Source of the DNA: Siphonodentalium dalli
Taxonomy: Eukaryota; Mollusca; Scaphopoda; Gadilida; Siphonodentaliidae
Reading direction: 5' to 3'
Length of the DNA: 64,000 nt
NCBI GenBank assembly: GCA_032622095.1
Contig: CP136069.1
Location: 40,214,194 to 40,278,193 of the forward strand
Positions within the stretch are counted from its first letter, which is position 1. The number at the start of each line of letters is the position of its first letter. Below the pieces are notes generated by a model. That model made no database searches, had not been told where the DNA came from, and saw nothing but the letters and a program-made list of their open reading frames with translations. The position numbers and the translations under genes are program-made. Below, piece by piece: positions 54,962 to 64,000 of the stretch.

Positions 54962-56241
54962 CCAGGTCAGGCACATCCTGAATTCCACTATTAATAGCAT
55001 TATAGCGATATTCCACGCAATTTATCTGATCTTCGATTTTGAAGATCCCCCGATTCCTACTGAAAGATATTCGGCATTACTCGGTTTGACGTCTAGGTGT
55101 ATTCTGCACATACTCCGAACAGATCCCCAATTTGTAACACCCGAGCTACGGGACATAACTCTAATCCATACATGCCAAGTTTCATAAATGAATTTCGCCG
55201 TATTGAAGGAACAAACACCACAGTCAAGTCGAAGCGTGAAATTTGTACCTATTTAAGCACTGTATAAATAGGTAGTGATTGATAGTGCAGTGAACACGAG
55301 TATAGTTTGTTGGAATTGGTGTTTTCAATAGTAAATTTTTTTTTATTTACTTTGTGCGCTTATTTTTTTTTTTTTAAAGTCTTTTTCGTAACGTCTGGTG
55401 GCGTTCTACACCACCGTAACTGACTGTTCTGTGTCTGTTCAAAGTCAAACTCTAGACGTATATAAATATCGTCTGCATGATTAAAAAACAATTTTCATTC
55501 ATGATTAATTGACATTCAATAATTAACTAATTGTTAATTCATCTTTATTATATATACGGTATAATCGCAGAGTACACAAATAAATGTAAATTATAACATC
55601 AAATAAAATACACAACTGCAGTCAACATCAACAAAAACAGGCGAAGTATACTCAGATCTCCGATGTTGAAGATCCCCCGGAGATACCCGAATCGGCTCGG
55701 CAATATTCGGGGGATCTTCAAAATCGAAGATCCGCGTCCTTGCATATTCCACTATTATAGTGATATTTGACTATAACATATTCATGTTTCCTTTATTTGT
55801 GTCGGGAATAGAAGACGACGCATACCAGCGCACAGCCAAATGTCACTCATAACAATATCGCACCGAATGAACAGTCTTCCGACAAAATTCGTTGTGCAAT
55901 CTTTTGCGCCAGCTTTGATATTCAATAATATTATACTATTACTAATATATCCCGTTCTAAATGACAATAGCAGGATAACTCAATCGCTCCTTCATAACAA
56001 TATTTCAACTAATTACATGCTAATTGAGTTGCTTATCGTGTGCCGTCATGATTAATAATTCTCCTGGACAAACTATATGCATGGTATCGAGTTAGTGCGA
56101 TTTGATTTTGAATAATATGTGTGGGAAAAATGATTTTGGATTATCCCTCTTTTATCAAATTAACAAAACGGTAATGGTCAAATACCACTATAATAGTGGA
56201 ATATCGCTATAATAGTGGAATTCGGGATGTGCCTGACCTGG
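54962..56241. mobile_element. ~1.28-kb element with CCAGGTCAGGCACATCC ends
   Basis: The inverted ends extend ~55 bp to GAATTCCACTAT and CGATATTCCA. TGA flanks both sides. Inside, GATCTTCGATTTTGAAGATC (about 55028) is inverted at about 55709-55732, and a third relative lies near 55656. No transposase frame. Confidence 0.7.
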
Positions 56242-56817
56242 TGACATGGTCATCGTCGAAGTTGTTTTCTACACGGACCTTCACGGTGTTATTTTTTCTT
56301 AATTTTTTTCCGTTCTTTGATCCACAGTTACTGGAGATAATGATAAAGTCCCAAAAATAAGGGTTTAATCGAGTTTATAAATTGGTATCCCAATATAAAG
56401 AGCTAAAGTTATGAATCTATTACCAGGTGCCCGGACAAACATATCTCATATAAAAGCACTAAACACAAAATACCAGGATTATGTCGCCTGTTTCCTATAA
56501 ATAACATACTCACCCACAACTCTGCAGCGATAAAATCGTTCCGGACGCCAAATTAACGGAGTTTAAAACATTTTTCACCATTAGTGACGAGTGACTCGTC
56601 GCCATCCATATCGCCATTTTGTTTCTTAGCATTGTGGGAAGGAACCGGTTTTCTGAAACAAAGTGCATGTGTTCCGACATACTATTTGTTGCAGAACACT
56701 GGTCTATCCAACTTCCGATTGAACAACTATATGAAAACATGGAAAACATGGATGGCGATGAGTGGTTTGTCGTAGCGGTTACACCTATATATAAATAGAA
56801 TGCACTTGCATCTTCAA

Positions 56818-57213
56818 TGCTGAACTAGCGCAGCTCCGCCAATGGGGTCATTGTCCTAACATTTTATACACAAATGCACAACGTGTGCATTTATGTATAC
56901 ATAAATACACACCAGTCTCAGTAGGAGCGAAAGATTGAAACATTATTCGCATATTAATCTTAATACCAATATTAAACAGGGACCAAAAGAACTGCATGGT
57001 TGTTTGATCGATGAAACTAAGAAAATGAACTTACAAAAAATATCAACACATGTGCATTTATGTAGAAAACACTTAACGACAATGACCCTGTCACATGACA
57101 CTATGCGAAACTGGTGTGCATTATTTATGTATACAGAAATGCACACGGTGTGCATTCATGTATAAAACATTACGACAACGCCCCCCATTAGCCGCAGCCC
57201 ATCATGAAAGGGT
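56818..57213. mobile_element. MITE with paired GTGTGCATTTATG hairpins, TTAA at right end
   Basis: The left half (about 56818-56935) and right half (about 57060-57213) are imperfect inverted copies, each containing a GTGTGCATT hairpin. The right end is CATCATGAAAGGGTTAA, matching the TTAACCCTTTCATGATGG ends at 21480 and 39313. It abuts the intron end before the exon at 57253. Confidence 0.7.
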
Positions 57214-57252
57214 TAATACATTGGTGAGAACAAATGACCTCTGTGTTTGCAG

Positions 57253-57533
57253 ATTGTCTGAGAAAATGAAGAGATCAGGAAATGAAGGACCTCCTCCTCT
57301 GATGAAGCAATCAAGAAGAGAACCAAGAGATGACTTCATCATTTATGGGCCACCACGACAAAGGTTTCCACCTCCGCCTCCTTTCCCACCAAGGAATTTC
57401 GGTTCTTACGGTGGAGGACCATTTGACCCATATGCAGACCCCTTCTATGGTTCTTTTGATGCTCCACCCTATGGGAGGAGAATGCCATATGGTGACAGAC
57501 CTCTTTATGGCAGAGCACCTAGAGATTCAAAAG
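57253..57533 (+). CDS. Exon of an unrecognised Pro/Gly/Tyr/Arg-rich protein
   Basis: Acceptor TGTGTTTGCAG ends at 57252; donor AAAG|GTTTGT at 57534 (phase 1 if translation starts at the ATG at 57266). The frame is also open upstream of that ATG to the acceptor, so it may be internal. It encodes MKRSGNEGPPPLMKQSRREP, then PPRQRFPPPPPFPPRNF, then a GGPFDPYADPFYG and PPYGRRMPYGDRP tail. The low-complexity RG/PY/PPP composition is typical of hnRNP-like and other RNA-associated proteins, but no folded domain is present and I do not recognise the gene. Further exons must lie outside the window or be unidentified. Confidence 0.65.
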
Positions 57534-57594
57534 GTTTGTTATGATTATCTTGCTTTTGTTTCTTTTCTCGCAGAAATATTTTGCCTGTGCCTTA

Positions 57595-57711
57595 TACAGT
57601 AATGCCCTAAATAATCAACTCCTTAACCACAGCAGAATTATGGGTAATTTTTCAGGATTTAGTCGGAAATATGGCTTGTTGCCATTTATCAGAAAGCTCT
57701 CACTGAGCTCA
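57595..57711. mobile_element. Half P1 MITE in the intron after the 57253 exon
   Basis: The left arm TACAGTAATGCCC to GAAAGCTCTCACTGAG is present; the right arm is absent. Confidence 0.85.
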
Positions 57712-58803
57712 TTGTGGGGTGCGACTGGTCCCAAGATAATGGCAAGATTCCTACGACTTAAATCATCTTGATATATCAGTTGTTCTAGATGCTATTGTAC
57801 GTTGTAGATCTGTTCCATTACAAGTACTCTCCTATAGCAGACTTTACATACAGACTCTTGGGACAGGATTTTCCGTCATTTATAATCTGCTTCAAGTTTC
57901 AAAGTATCAATAAACCAAAGAACTATAACTATCCTGTTTGTCCAATTCATGCTTCCTTGCACTCATAAATGCATGGGCATCATCGAAAAAATGAATGAAA
58001 CACTTTGTAAAATAACACAAAAGACTAATTTTTGTGTGCAGTGGAAAAATAAAATGTGTAGCTATTAAATGCTTTCACTCAACCTGTTCTTTACTGACTT
58101 CTTATTGACCAGTAGTTCCCTTACAAAATGTTTCGATATTAATTCAACAAACAGACTGTGTTTTTTGTACTTACTAACTGAATATTTCCCACAAAGAAAG
58201 GGGTAAATTAGCTTCATATTCACTAAGGGTTAGGGGAAAATCTCAGTCCATGCAACCAACTGTAAATATATGTTTATTATTGGTAAATTTGCCAATAACT
58301 TAAAGATATGGTAAGTGTTGGTGGTGGGTATTGCTTTTAAAATAGTTACATCCATTAAATCACCATAACAGAAAGAATATTATATTATAGACAAAAGTTT
58401 GTTTTTATACCAATCGTAAATATTTTGTAAATTGCATGATCTTGTCATGTGAGTACTCTGTTATGTAAGCAAATGCCATATTTTGTAAACAAACAGTATG
58501 TAAAGAGTATGCAATAAGCACAACACTCAATGTCGGGTAGACCCCAAATTTAAGTGAACTTTGGTTAGGTATGCCACCAAGTTGTTTACAACATAACATA
58601 TACCAGTATATAGCGCTTGCTAATATTCGCCTCTCAAAATTTAGGTGTTGAATGGGTCACCGTGAATCACTGGTAAAATAAAATTGCCACAGTGTTGAGT
58701 GTTTTTCTTATCGCTCACTATTAACTTGCTGTATATAAACAAACTCTCGGCTCAGAGCCTCACACCAAGTGTGTTTTGTTGACAATTTCGCAGTCGTACT
58801 ATA
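57712..58803. other. Gene-free stretch
   Basis: No supported exon, RNA gene or repeat is seen. Confidence 0.4.
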
Positions 58804-59623
58804 AGGCCAAAACAAAATGAATGCGTGTTTCCCGTAACCCGACCGACCGTCTTCAAAACCTCCCGACCCAAGTTAATTTTATTGGTTTTAAATAAAAAAA
58901 ATCAATCTATAAACCGACCGACCACGCTGATAACCAAACTATGTACACGTGGTTCCATTTTATCTGATTCACCTCGCGAGATAAATTATATCTTTGATAT
59001 ATTTATATATTTTTCGCAAAGCCACATTCGTCACTCTTCAAACAGAAAGTCAAATTACGACCGGACTCAATACCGAAAGATTACAGGTTATCGTTCCTCT
59101 TCACTGACCGGAAGCACGTGTTTGCGTTTATATGGAGTATTGTTGAGTGTATTTGAGCAAAAAAGCTGTAGCCGGCTGTGACTTATAAGACAAGCGCAGC
59201 AGGAAGCTACAGTGGCCAAGGAAATGAATGGCAACTACAATGTATCACTAAAGTAAACATTGTACCCCGACTCTGATAGGAGAATTTCTTATCGGGGAGA
59301 TATTTTTTTTAATACTGCTCCCTGGGGACACATAATTGTCATTCCCATTTTGTTGGCATCAAACTAGATATTTTATATCTACAATATATTTACTGTTTGG
59401 TTAATAATTGAACTTATTTCGTAAAAATATATATAATTATATCTTGTTAGCATATATCAGTTTTATCAACAATTTGTTGGTTGCTCGGGTCATTGTATGG
59501 TGTTTGATGGTGGTTAGGCATGGCCCACACAAGACCATAAAAAAATAAAATGAAAAGCCTACCGCCCGCCCCTATTTGTTTTGGGCTCGTTACGGGAAAC
59601 ACGCATTCATTTTGTTTTGGCCT
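58804..59623. mobile_element. ~820-bp MITE with 35-bp inverted ends
   Basis: AGGCCAAAACAAAATGAATG through CGTGTTTCCCGTAAC (58804-58838) is exactly inverted at 59589-59623. ACCGACCG words repeat in the left part. The interior 118-codon frame has no recognised domain. Confidence 0.88.
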
Positions 59624-59809
59624 AATTATACTATTCTATTAGAATATTCTTGTGGAAATTTTCATAATTTGGTAACTGTTTCTAAATTTATAACCTATAA
59701 TGAAGGCTGTCAATTCTTTTAAGCCAAAATATAAGTAGATCTATTCAAGAAATCACACTTGTGTTTTTAGTTGATGTTTTTCAAAAAGTTGAATTACAGG
59801 TATGGTTTG

Positions 59810-59965
59810 GCTAGGTCGGTAGGCATCTGGACAATTGCAGTTTTGATCATTCGCGGCCGTTAGCTTGATAACTCAAACAAACTTTGACCGATTTCAATGA
59901 TATTCAGTATATTAGTCTAGGATCACCTCTTGATTGGAGCTATCTAAGCTTGCTGCGATTTTGGA
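59810..59965. repeat. Interspersed repeat fragment
   Basis: CTCAAACAAACTTTGACCGA then GGATCACCTCTTGATTGGAG resembles the word order of the AGCTCAACTT cassettes (a 'TTGACCGATTT...GATGGGAGC' pattern). It is a diverged unit. Confidence 0.4.
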
Positions 59966-60119
59966 ATTTCCAAATTAATTAATCAGTGGCTATAATCAAC
60001 AATTAATAGATTTTTCTACCCATGAAATTAAATCTCGAATAGAGATTTGATTTGTAGTAAATAGATGCCAAAAAAGAGACTATTAAGAGGTGCGTCTGGT
60101 AAGTGTAAGATGGTAAGTA

Positions 60120-60347
60120 GAGATGGGTGGTTAACCGTGGAATCAGTTCGGTTTCGGTTGTCGGGAAAAACCGGAAATGACAACCGTGGTAAGTTGGGAA
60201 AACCCGTAGTTTCGGTTGTCACAACTTCCTGTAATCATGGCAGACCACGACGAACAAACGAGTCCTGTGTGGAAATATTTTTCAAAGAAAGATAAGAAAT
60301 CTAAGTGTGCCGCCTGTAATATATGCAGAAAGGAGTTCGCATGGTGA
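60120..60347 (+). mobile_element. hAT-like transposon 5' fragment
   Basis: A leader with two inverted GGTTTCGGTTGTC/GACAACC words precedes a BED-finger start. Nothing of the hAT catalytic region follows, so only the 5' end survives. Confidence 0.55.
60237..60347 (+). pseudogene. BED zinc finger start of hAT transposase (36 codons)
   Basis: The ATG at 60237 opens a frame reading MADHDEQTSPVWKYFSKK, then DKKSKCAACNICRKEFAW, then TGA. SPVWKYF plus KCAAC is the first half of a BED finger (aromatic pair and C-x2-C) as at the N terminus of hAT transposases. The second half (H-x3-5-H/C) is lost, so no finger can fold. An insertion near CNIC, or loss downstream, ended the frame. Confidence 0.7.
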
Positions 60348-60669
60348 AATCGCGCGACGAATTAATTACGTTGCTTCCGTGTACACCTATTTTCGCCGCA
60401 GTAAACACAACACAAGTCAGTTTATTTCTCATGTTCTTTTAATCATTAAGGCCGTACAAATACTCTGAAAGGTGAATTTGATAACGAGGATACGATATCA
60501 AAAGGTATCAATGATTGTTACCCGCATTCCATATTAGTTGTTATCACTGTAGTCTGTTTGGATGTTAAATCGTCAAATATATTCTAATAGGGTTGATTAA
60601 AAATGTTATGCCGGAATCGGAGCCGGAATGAATTATACCGTTTGTCGGTAAACTGTTGAGAAATAGCAC

Positions 60670-61233
60670 TCATTCCAGGGGGGGGTGAAAAAATTTCTTC
60701 TGGCACGTATGCCGGGGTGGGTGGGTGGTCAAAGCCACCAACAAGCAATTTTTTCCGCAACTAAAAAAAAAATTTCCTGCTTGTTTTTAGTGTTTTGGCA
60801 ATGAGTTGGGCTTCAAAACCACTTTGAATCAGTTTGAATGAGAGAAATAATGTAATTCTAACTGGTAAACTGACTGCAGGCAGTTATTGTGTTGTATTTT
60901 GTTGCAAATTTTGAAATCCAAGATGGCCACTGGCAGCCATGTTTTTTTGGCCGAATGACCTCAAAATTACTCATTCCTATTTACATGTCCATGTTAACAT
61001 CCATGATAAATAGTATGCACAGAAATTCATATACAGCTGTTTACAGTGAATTTCCCCCCGCAAATCTCTGTTTTAGTGTTAAAAGGGGGGGTGGGTGTCA
61101 AAAAATGGTCGGAAAAAACTGCCGAAAACGGAAAAAAAATTGGCGGTGGGGGTGGGTGGGTACAAAAAATTATCGAAAGGGAAAAAATGCCATACGTGCC
61201 TGAAATTTTTTTCCGACCCCCCCCTGCTCATTC
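60670..61233. mobile_element. ~560-bp G-rich-ended MITE that has captured cassette sequence
   Basis: The left end (CATTCCAGGGGGGGGTG through GGCACGTATG) is inverted at the right end (CATACGTGCC through CCCCCCTGCTCATTC). GGGGTGGGTGGGTGG-type tracts lie just inside each end. Bases about 60895-61015 are the reverse complement of a 160-bp cassette unit. Confidence 0.75.
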
Positions 61234-61542
61234 AGGTGACTTGTATTGGATGCATGTATAGTGTGTACAGTATTATGTTCCCTAAATATGGTAATAGGCA
61301 TATATCCAGATAATGTGATTGAGATATTCTAGTCATGTTTTATTTTCATTTTGTTGTTTATTTCAAATTTTATTTTTCAAATCATAACTATACACATATA
61401 TCTAGACACACATTAGTTTTATGCCAATATAAATGATCATTATATTATTTCACACTTATGATCATATGATGCTGAATTGCAGTCATACACAATACACAGA
61501 CTCACTTGCATTCTAGCACTGCCATTTGGGAACTTGGGAGGT

Positions 61543-62221
61543 TAGGCCAAAAAAAAAAAAAGGTTTTGGTTCTCAGGCACCGCCGCATTGAATAAAAAGG
61601 GCCGCATTAGGCCTTTTTATTGCAATGCCCGATGTTACGACAAAAAAACTTACGAAAATTTTTTTTTTTTTTTTTTTTTGGGGATTTAATCAACATGTCC
61701 GTAGAAGATATGTGTTGAATATTAGTGTGCATTGAGCTCTAACATGTAATGTGTTAAAAAGTTACTTGCAGGCTTACAACATAAAGTAGATGACTACAAT
61801 TAAGAAAATGATTAGCTGATCCTCATGCTCTTCTTACAATTAGTCATTGTGAACAACTTACACTAATTGTAACTTTATACAATTGAAAGGCACAGGACTA
61901 AATTCAGGATCACATATTAGAATGGGGAGTTATCAGTTTTTAGACAACAATAACAGTAGTTAATGTCAGGGGCATTATATATTGTTAGGTAATCCCAGTC
62001 ATACACTGGTAGTACAATGTCATTTTTATATAAGACTAAATGAGTTTATATGCATAACAGTTCCCTCTACCTTTCTGGTTATTACTAGACAGAGGAAGGT
62101 ATCTTTGTCCATGCTTACTATGCGCAGAAAAAAATAAAAAATAAAAATAAAACCCTCCCTCCCTCATTGATTTGAAAAAAAAATTGCCCGAGAACCAAAA
62201 CACTTTTTTTTTTTGGCCTTA
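61543..62221. mobile_element. ~680-bp MITE with TAGGCC-(A)n-GGTTTTGGTTCTC ends
   Basis: TAGGCC, a 12-13 A run, then TTTTGGTTCTCAGGC at the left; GCCCGAGAACCAAAA, a T run, then GGCCTTA at the right. The interior has further homopolymer runs and no gene. Confidence 0.75.
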
Positions 62222-63479
62222 GATTTGTTTTTTTTTTGCATTATATATTAAATTTTTTATTCATGACTGAAATTAAAAAAAAAAATACTGTAATTTGCCA
62301 CAATTTACCCATGAACTATCATTCAATTTGCCCGAATATTATTGAGCTTTCAATTTTCAAAACGTTGGCCTCACAACCCGTACAGATATGAATCATATGA
62401 TAAACATCAGTCATAAAAGTTTTCCCAACTCGGGCCAACTGATACTCTAGCGTGGAGCATATTCAGCTCCCATCAAATTTTAGAGGTGGTATGCTTTTAT
62501 ATCATAATAAAGAGCAGCTCAGCCTCGTATCAGACTTTAGAGGAGGAAATCTGTTAATTTCCCACAACAAGGAGAACAAGCCGATTAGCCGAAGAGGGAA
62601 GACAGTTAATTCCAATCTACATAGTTTTTATGAATTCTACTCTAAAACAGTTTTGGTGTCTCGTGGTGTCAGACTTATTGTTATTGCCTACTCCCTGGTA
62701 CGCAACGATATCCTTACGTTGTTTGGTTTTAGAGTTGTCCTTCCTCAAGGCTTCCTGTATTGGAACCTCATAGCAGGGAACTTAAAAGCGACTGCTAGAT
62801 AGAGTTAATATCCTCCTTTCACCCCCTGCATGCACACAGTGCAACATGATGATCGCGTGATCTGCATGAGACGTTGCCATGGAGTCAATTCTCCGTGACG
62901 TTGTTTAGAATGAAAGAAACGGAACGCTCAGTCACTGAACATCTCTGGTCCACTGTGGGTAATCTGACAAAACTGACATAATACTGTCATATTATGACAC
63001 GCCCATTTTGACTGAGAAATTCGCCATAACCATTTGAAAACTTGAAAAGCGTAATAGCACGTGACCGCTGAACATCTGCTATCACGCGTGCCGCGGAGTA
63101 TACACATGCGTCGGCACATTAAAAGAAAAACCGCCGTGACGTGAAACCAAGAGACGGAACTAGATTACTCTTGTCGGCCCGACCTCAAAAGACGCCGCAA
63201 CTGAAAGTTACATTGTCACAAATGTTTGTGTGGGTGGGTTTCTGGGTTAGATTAGTGCTGTAAATACGGTGCAAAATATTGCCTCTTAAGTTGAGATAAG
63301 TTCTTTGCAAATACGCTGTATGCCAGCGTTCTTGTGTTGTATAATATGCATTGTTATTTGAACTAAAAAAGTCGATTTTCAAAATGAAAATCGATTAATC
63401 GGCACCACTGACGATTGTTCGATTATTCCCAAAATCGCGGCAAGCCTAGAGCTACATGTATTCAATTTGAACGATTTTC
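62222..63479. other. Gene-free stretch; one open frame of unknown meaning
   Basis: A 116-codon frame at 62452-62802 contains two similar stretches (NFRGGMLLYHNKEQ and DFRGGNLLISHNKE), reflecting a ~60-bp duplication in the DNA. I recognise no family and would not call it a gene without expression data. About 63365-63400 has CGATTTTC/GAAAATCG inversions. Confidence 0.35.
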
Positions 63480-63484
63480 AATGA

Positions 63485-64000
63485 AAAACATGGCCGCTTG
63501 TAGCCATCTTGGATTTTACTCTTTGCATCACTAAATCCTTTATTAGCTCAACTTTACTTTGTAAAGTTTGAGCTATTGCCATGGCTTTGTCGTCCGTGTG
63601 TGCGTGTGTACGTAAGGCGTCAACAATGCAGTCTACAGGTCGTACCTTTGGTCGGATCATTATGAAATTTGTCATAGCTGTTGACATCAACATTTAGACC
63701 AGAATGATTAATTTTGGGGTCATTCGGTAAAAAAACATGGCCGCCAGTGGCCATCTTGCATTTCAAAATTCAATCCATTAGCACGGGCTACAGGGCGTAC
63801 TATTTGTCTGATCGTCATGAAATTTGTCATGGATGTTAAGATTGACATGTAGATGGGAACGAGTAATTTTGGGGTCATTTGGCCCAAAAACATGGCCGCC
63901 AGCAGCCATCTTGGATTTTACTCTTTGCATGACTAAATTCTTTAGCACGGGCTACAGGTCGTACTTTTAGTCTGATCATCATAAAATTTGTCGTGGCTGT
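63485..64000. mobile_element. Left part of an AGCTCAACTT cassette, cut by window end
   Basis: A unit fragment (63485-63540) precedes AGCTCAACTTTACTTTGTAA at 63544 with the AAGTTTGAGCT hairpin. Then come three ~160-bp units (GGTCGTACCTTTGG, CATGGCCGCCAG, CTTTGCATGACTAAAT). The element continues beyond the window. Confidence 0.8.

Noticed and set aside
56500-56775. Frames on both strands containing MDGDE and MENMDGDEW words, possible divergent first exons
   Set aside because: Very short, no donor site that fits, and no similarity I can name.

Overview
This window is eukaryotic. It has spliced genes with GT-AG introns, is AT-rich, and is dense with animal-type mobile DNA: a Penelope-like element array, a truncated L2/CR1-clade LINE, LINE 3' ends with a Cys/His knuckle, a MULE relic, a hAT start, and many fold-back MITEs. 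The repeat mix (interspersed repeats starting AGCTCAACTT, piggyBac-like TTAA MITEs, MULE/FLYWCH-type relics) suggests a marine invertebrate such as a hemichordate, lancelet or mollusc. I cannot choose between these from sequence alone. No bacterial features, CRISPR arrays or confident tRNA/rRNA genes were seen.

Layout. 1-6.5 kb is gene-free: a 44-bp minisatellite, a dense cluster of TGATATCA palindromes, and a 3.3-kb long-inverted-repeat element with smaller MITEs inside it. 6.5-8.4 kb is a cassette of about ten 160-bp tandem units. 8.7-9.0 kb is a nested-palindrome MITE. 9.15-20.48 kb is a head-to-tail array of about six ~1.9-kb units. Each unit carries, on the minus strand, a CCAAT/TATA promoter, a hammerhead-ribozyme-like motif, a short reading frame joining an apparent N-terminal segment to a GIY-YIG endonuclease, and a GGTTCTCAT minisatellite. 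The array ends in an inverted partial copy. I read it as a reverse-transcriptase-less Penelope-like derivative that has been amplified.

21.0-36.6 kb holds the one complete gene I can assemble. Six coding exons on the plus strand have mutually consistent phases and encode 1158 residues with an Asn-rich repeat, two double-stranded-RNA-binding-like segments and an R3H-like C terminus. It most resembles NKRF (NF-kappa-B repressing factor). Its introns hold several fold-back MITE families and an L2-like LINE with a 7-bp target duplication. 36.6-57.2 kb is intergenic and repeat-rich. It includes a 1.72-kb segment copied into a MITE between 47-bp direct repeats, an 839-bp tandem duplication of a LINE 3' end, a MULE transposase relic with candidate terminal inverted repeats, and further MITEs. 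At 57.25 kb a single exon begins an unrecognised Pro/Gly/Tyr/Arg-rich protein. The rest is MITEs, a hAT 5' fragment with a BED finger, and the left end of another 160-bp-unit cassette that runs off the window.

The cellular genes do not form an operon or pathway together. The main biology is the NKRF-like RNA-binding protein gene and the interplay of nested mobile elements around it.
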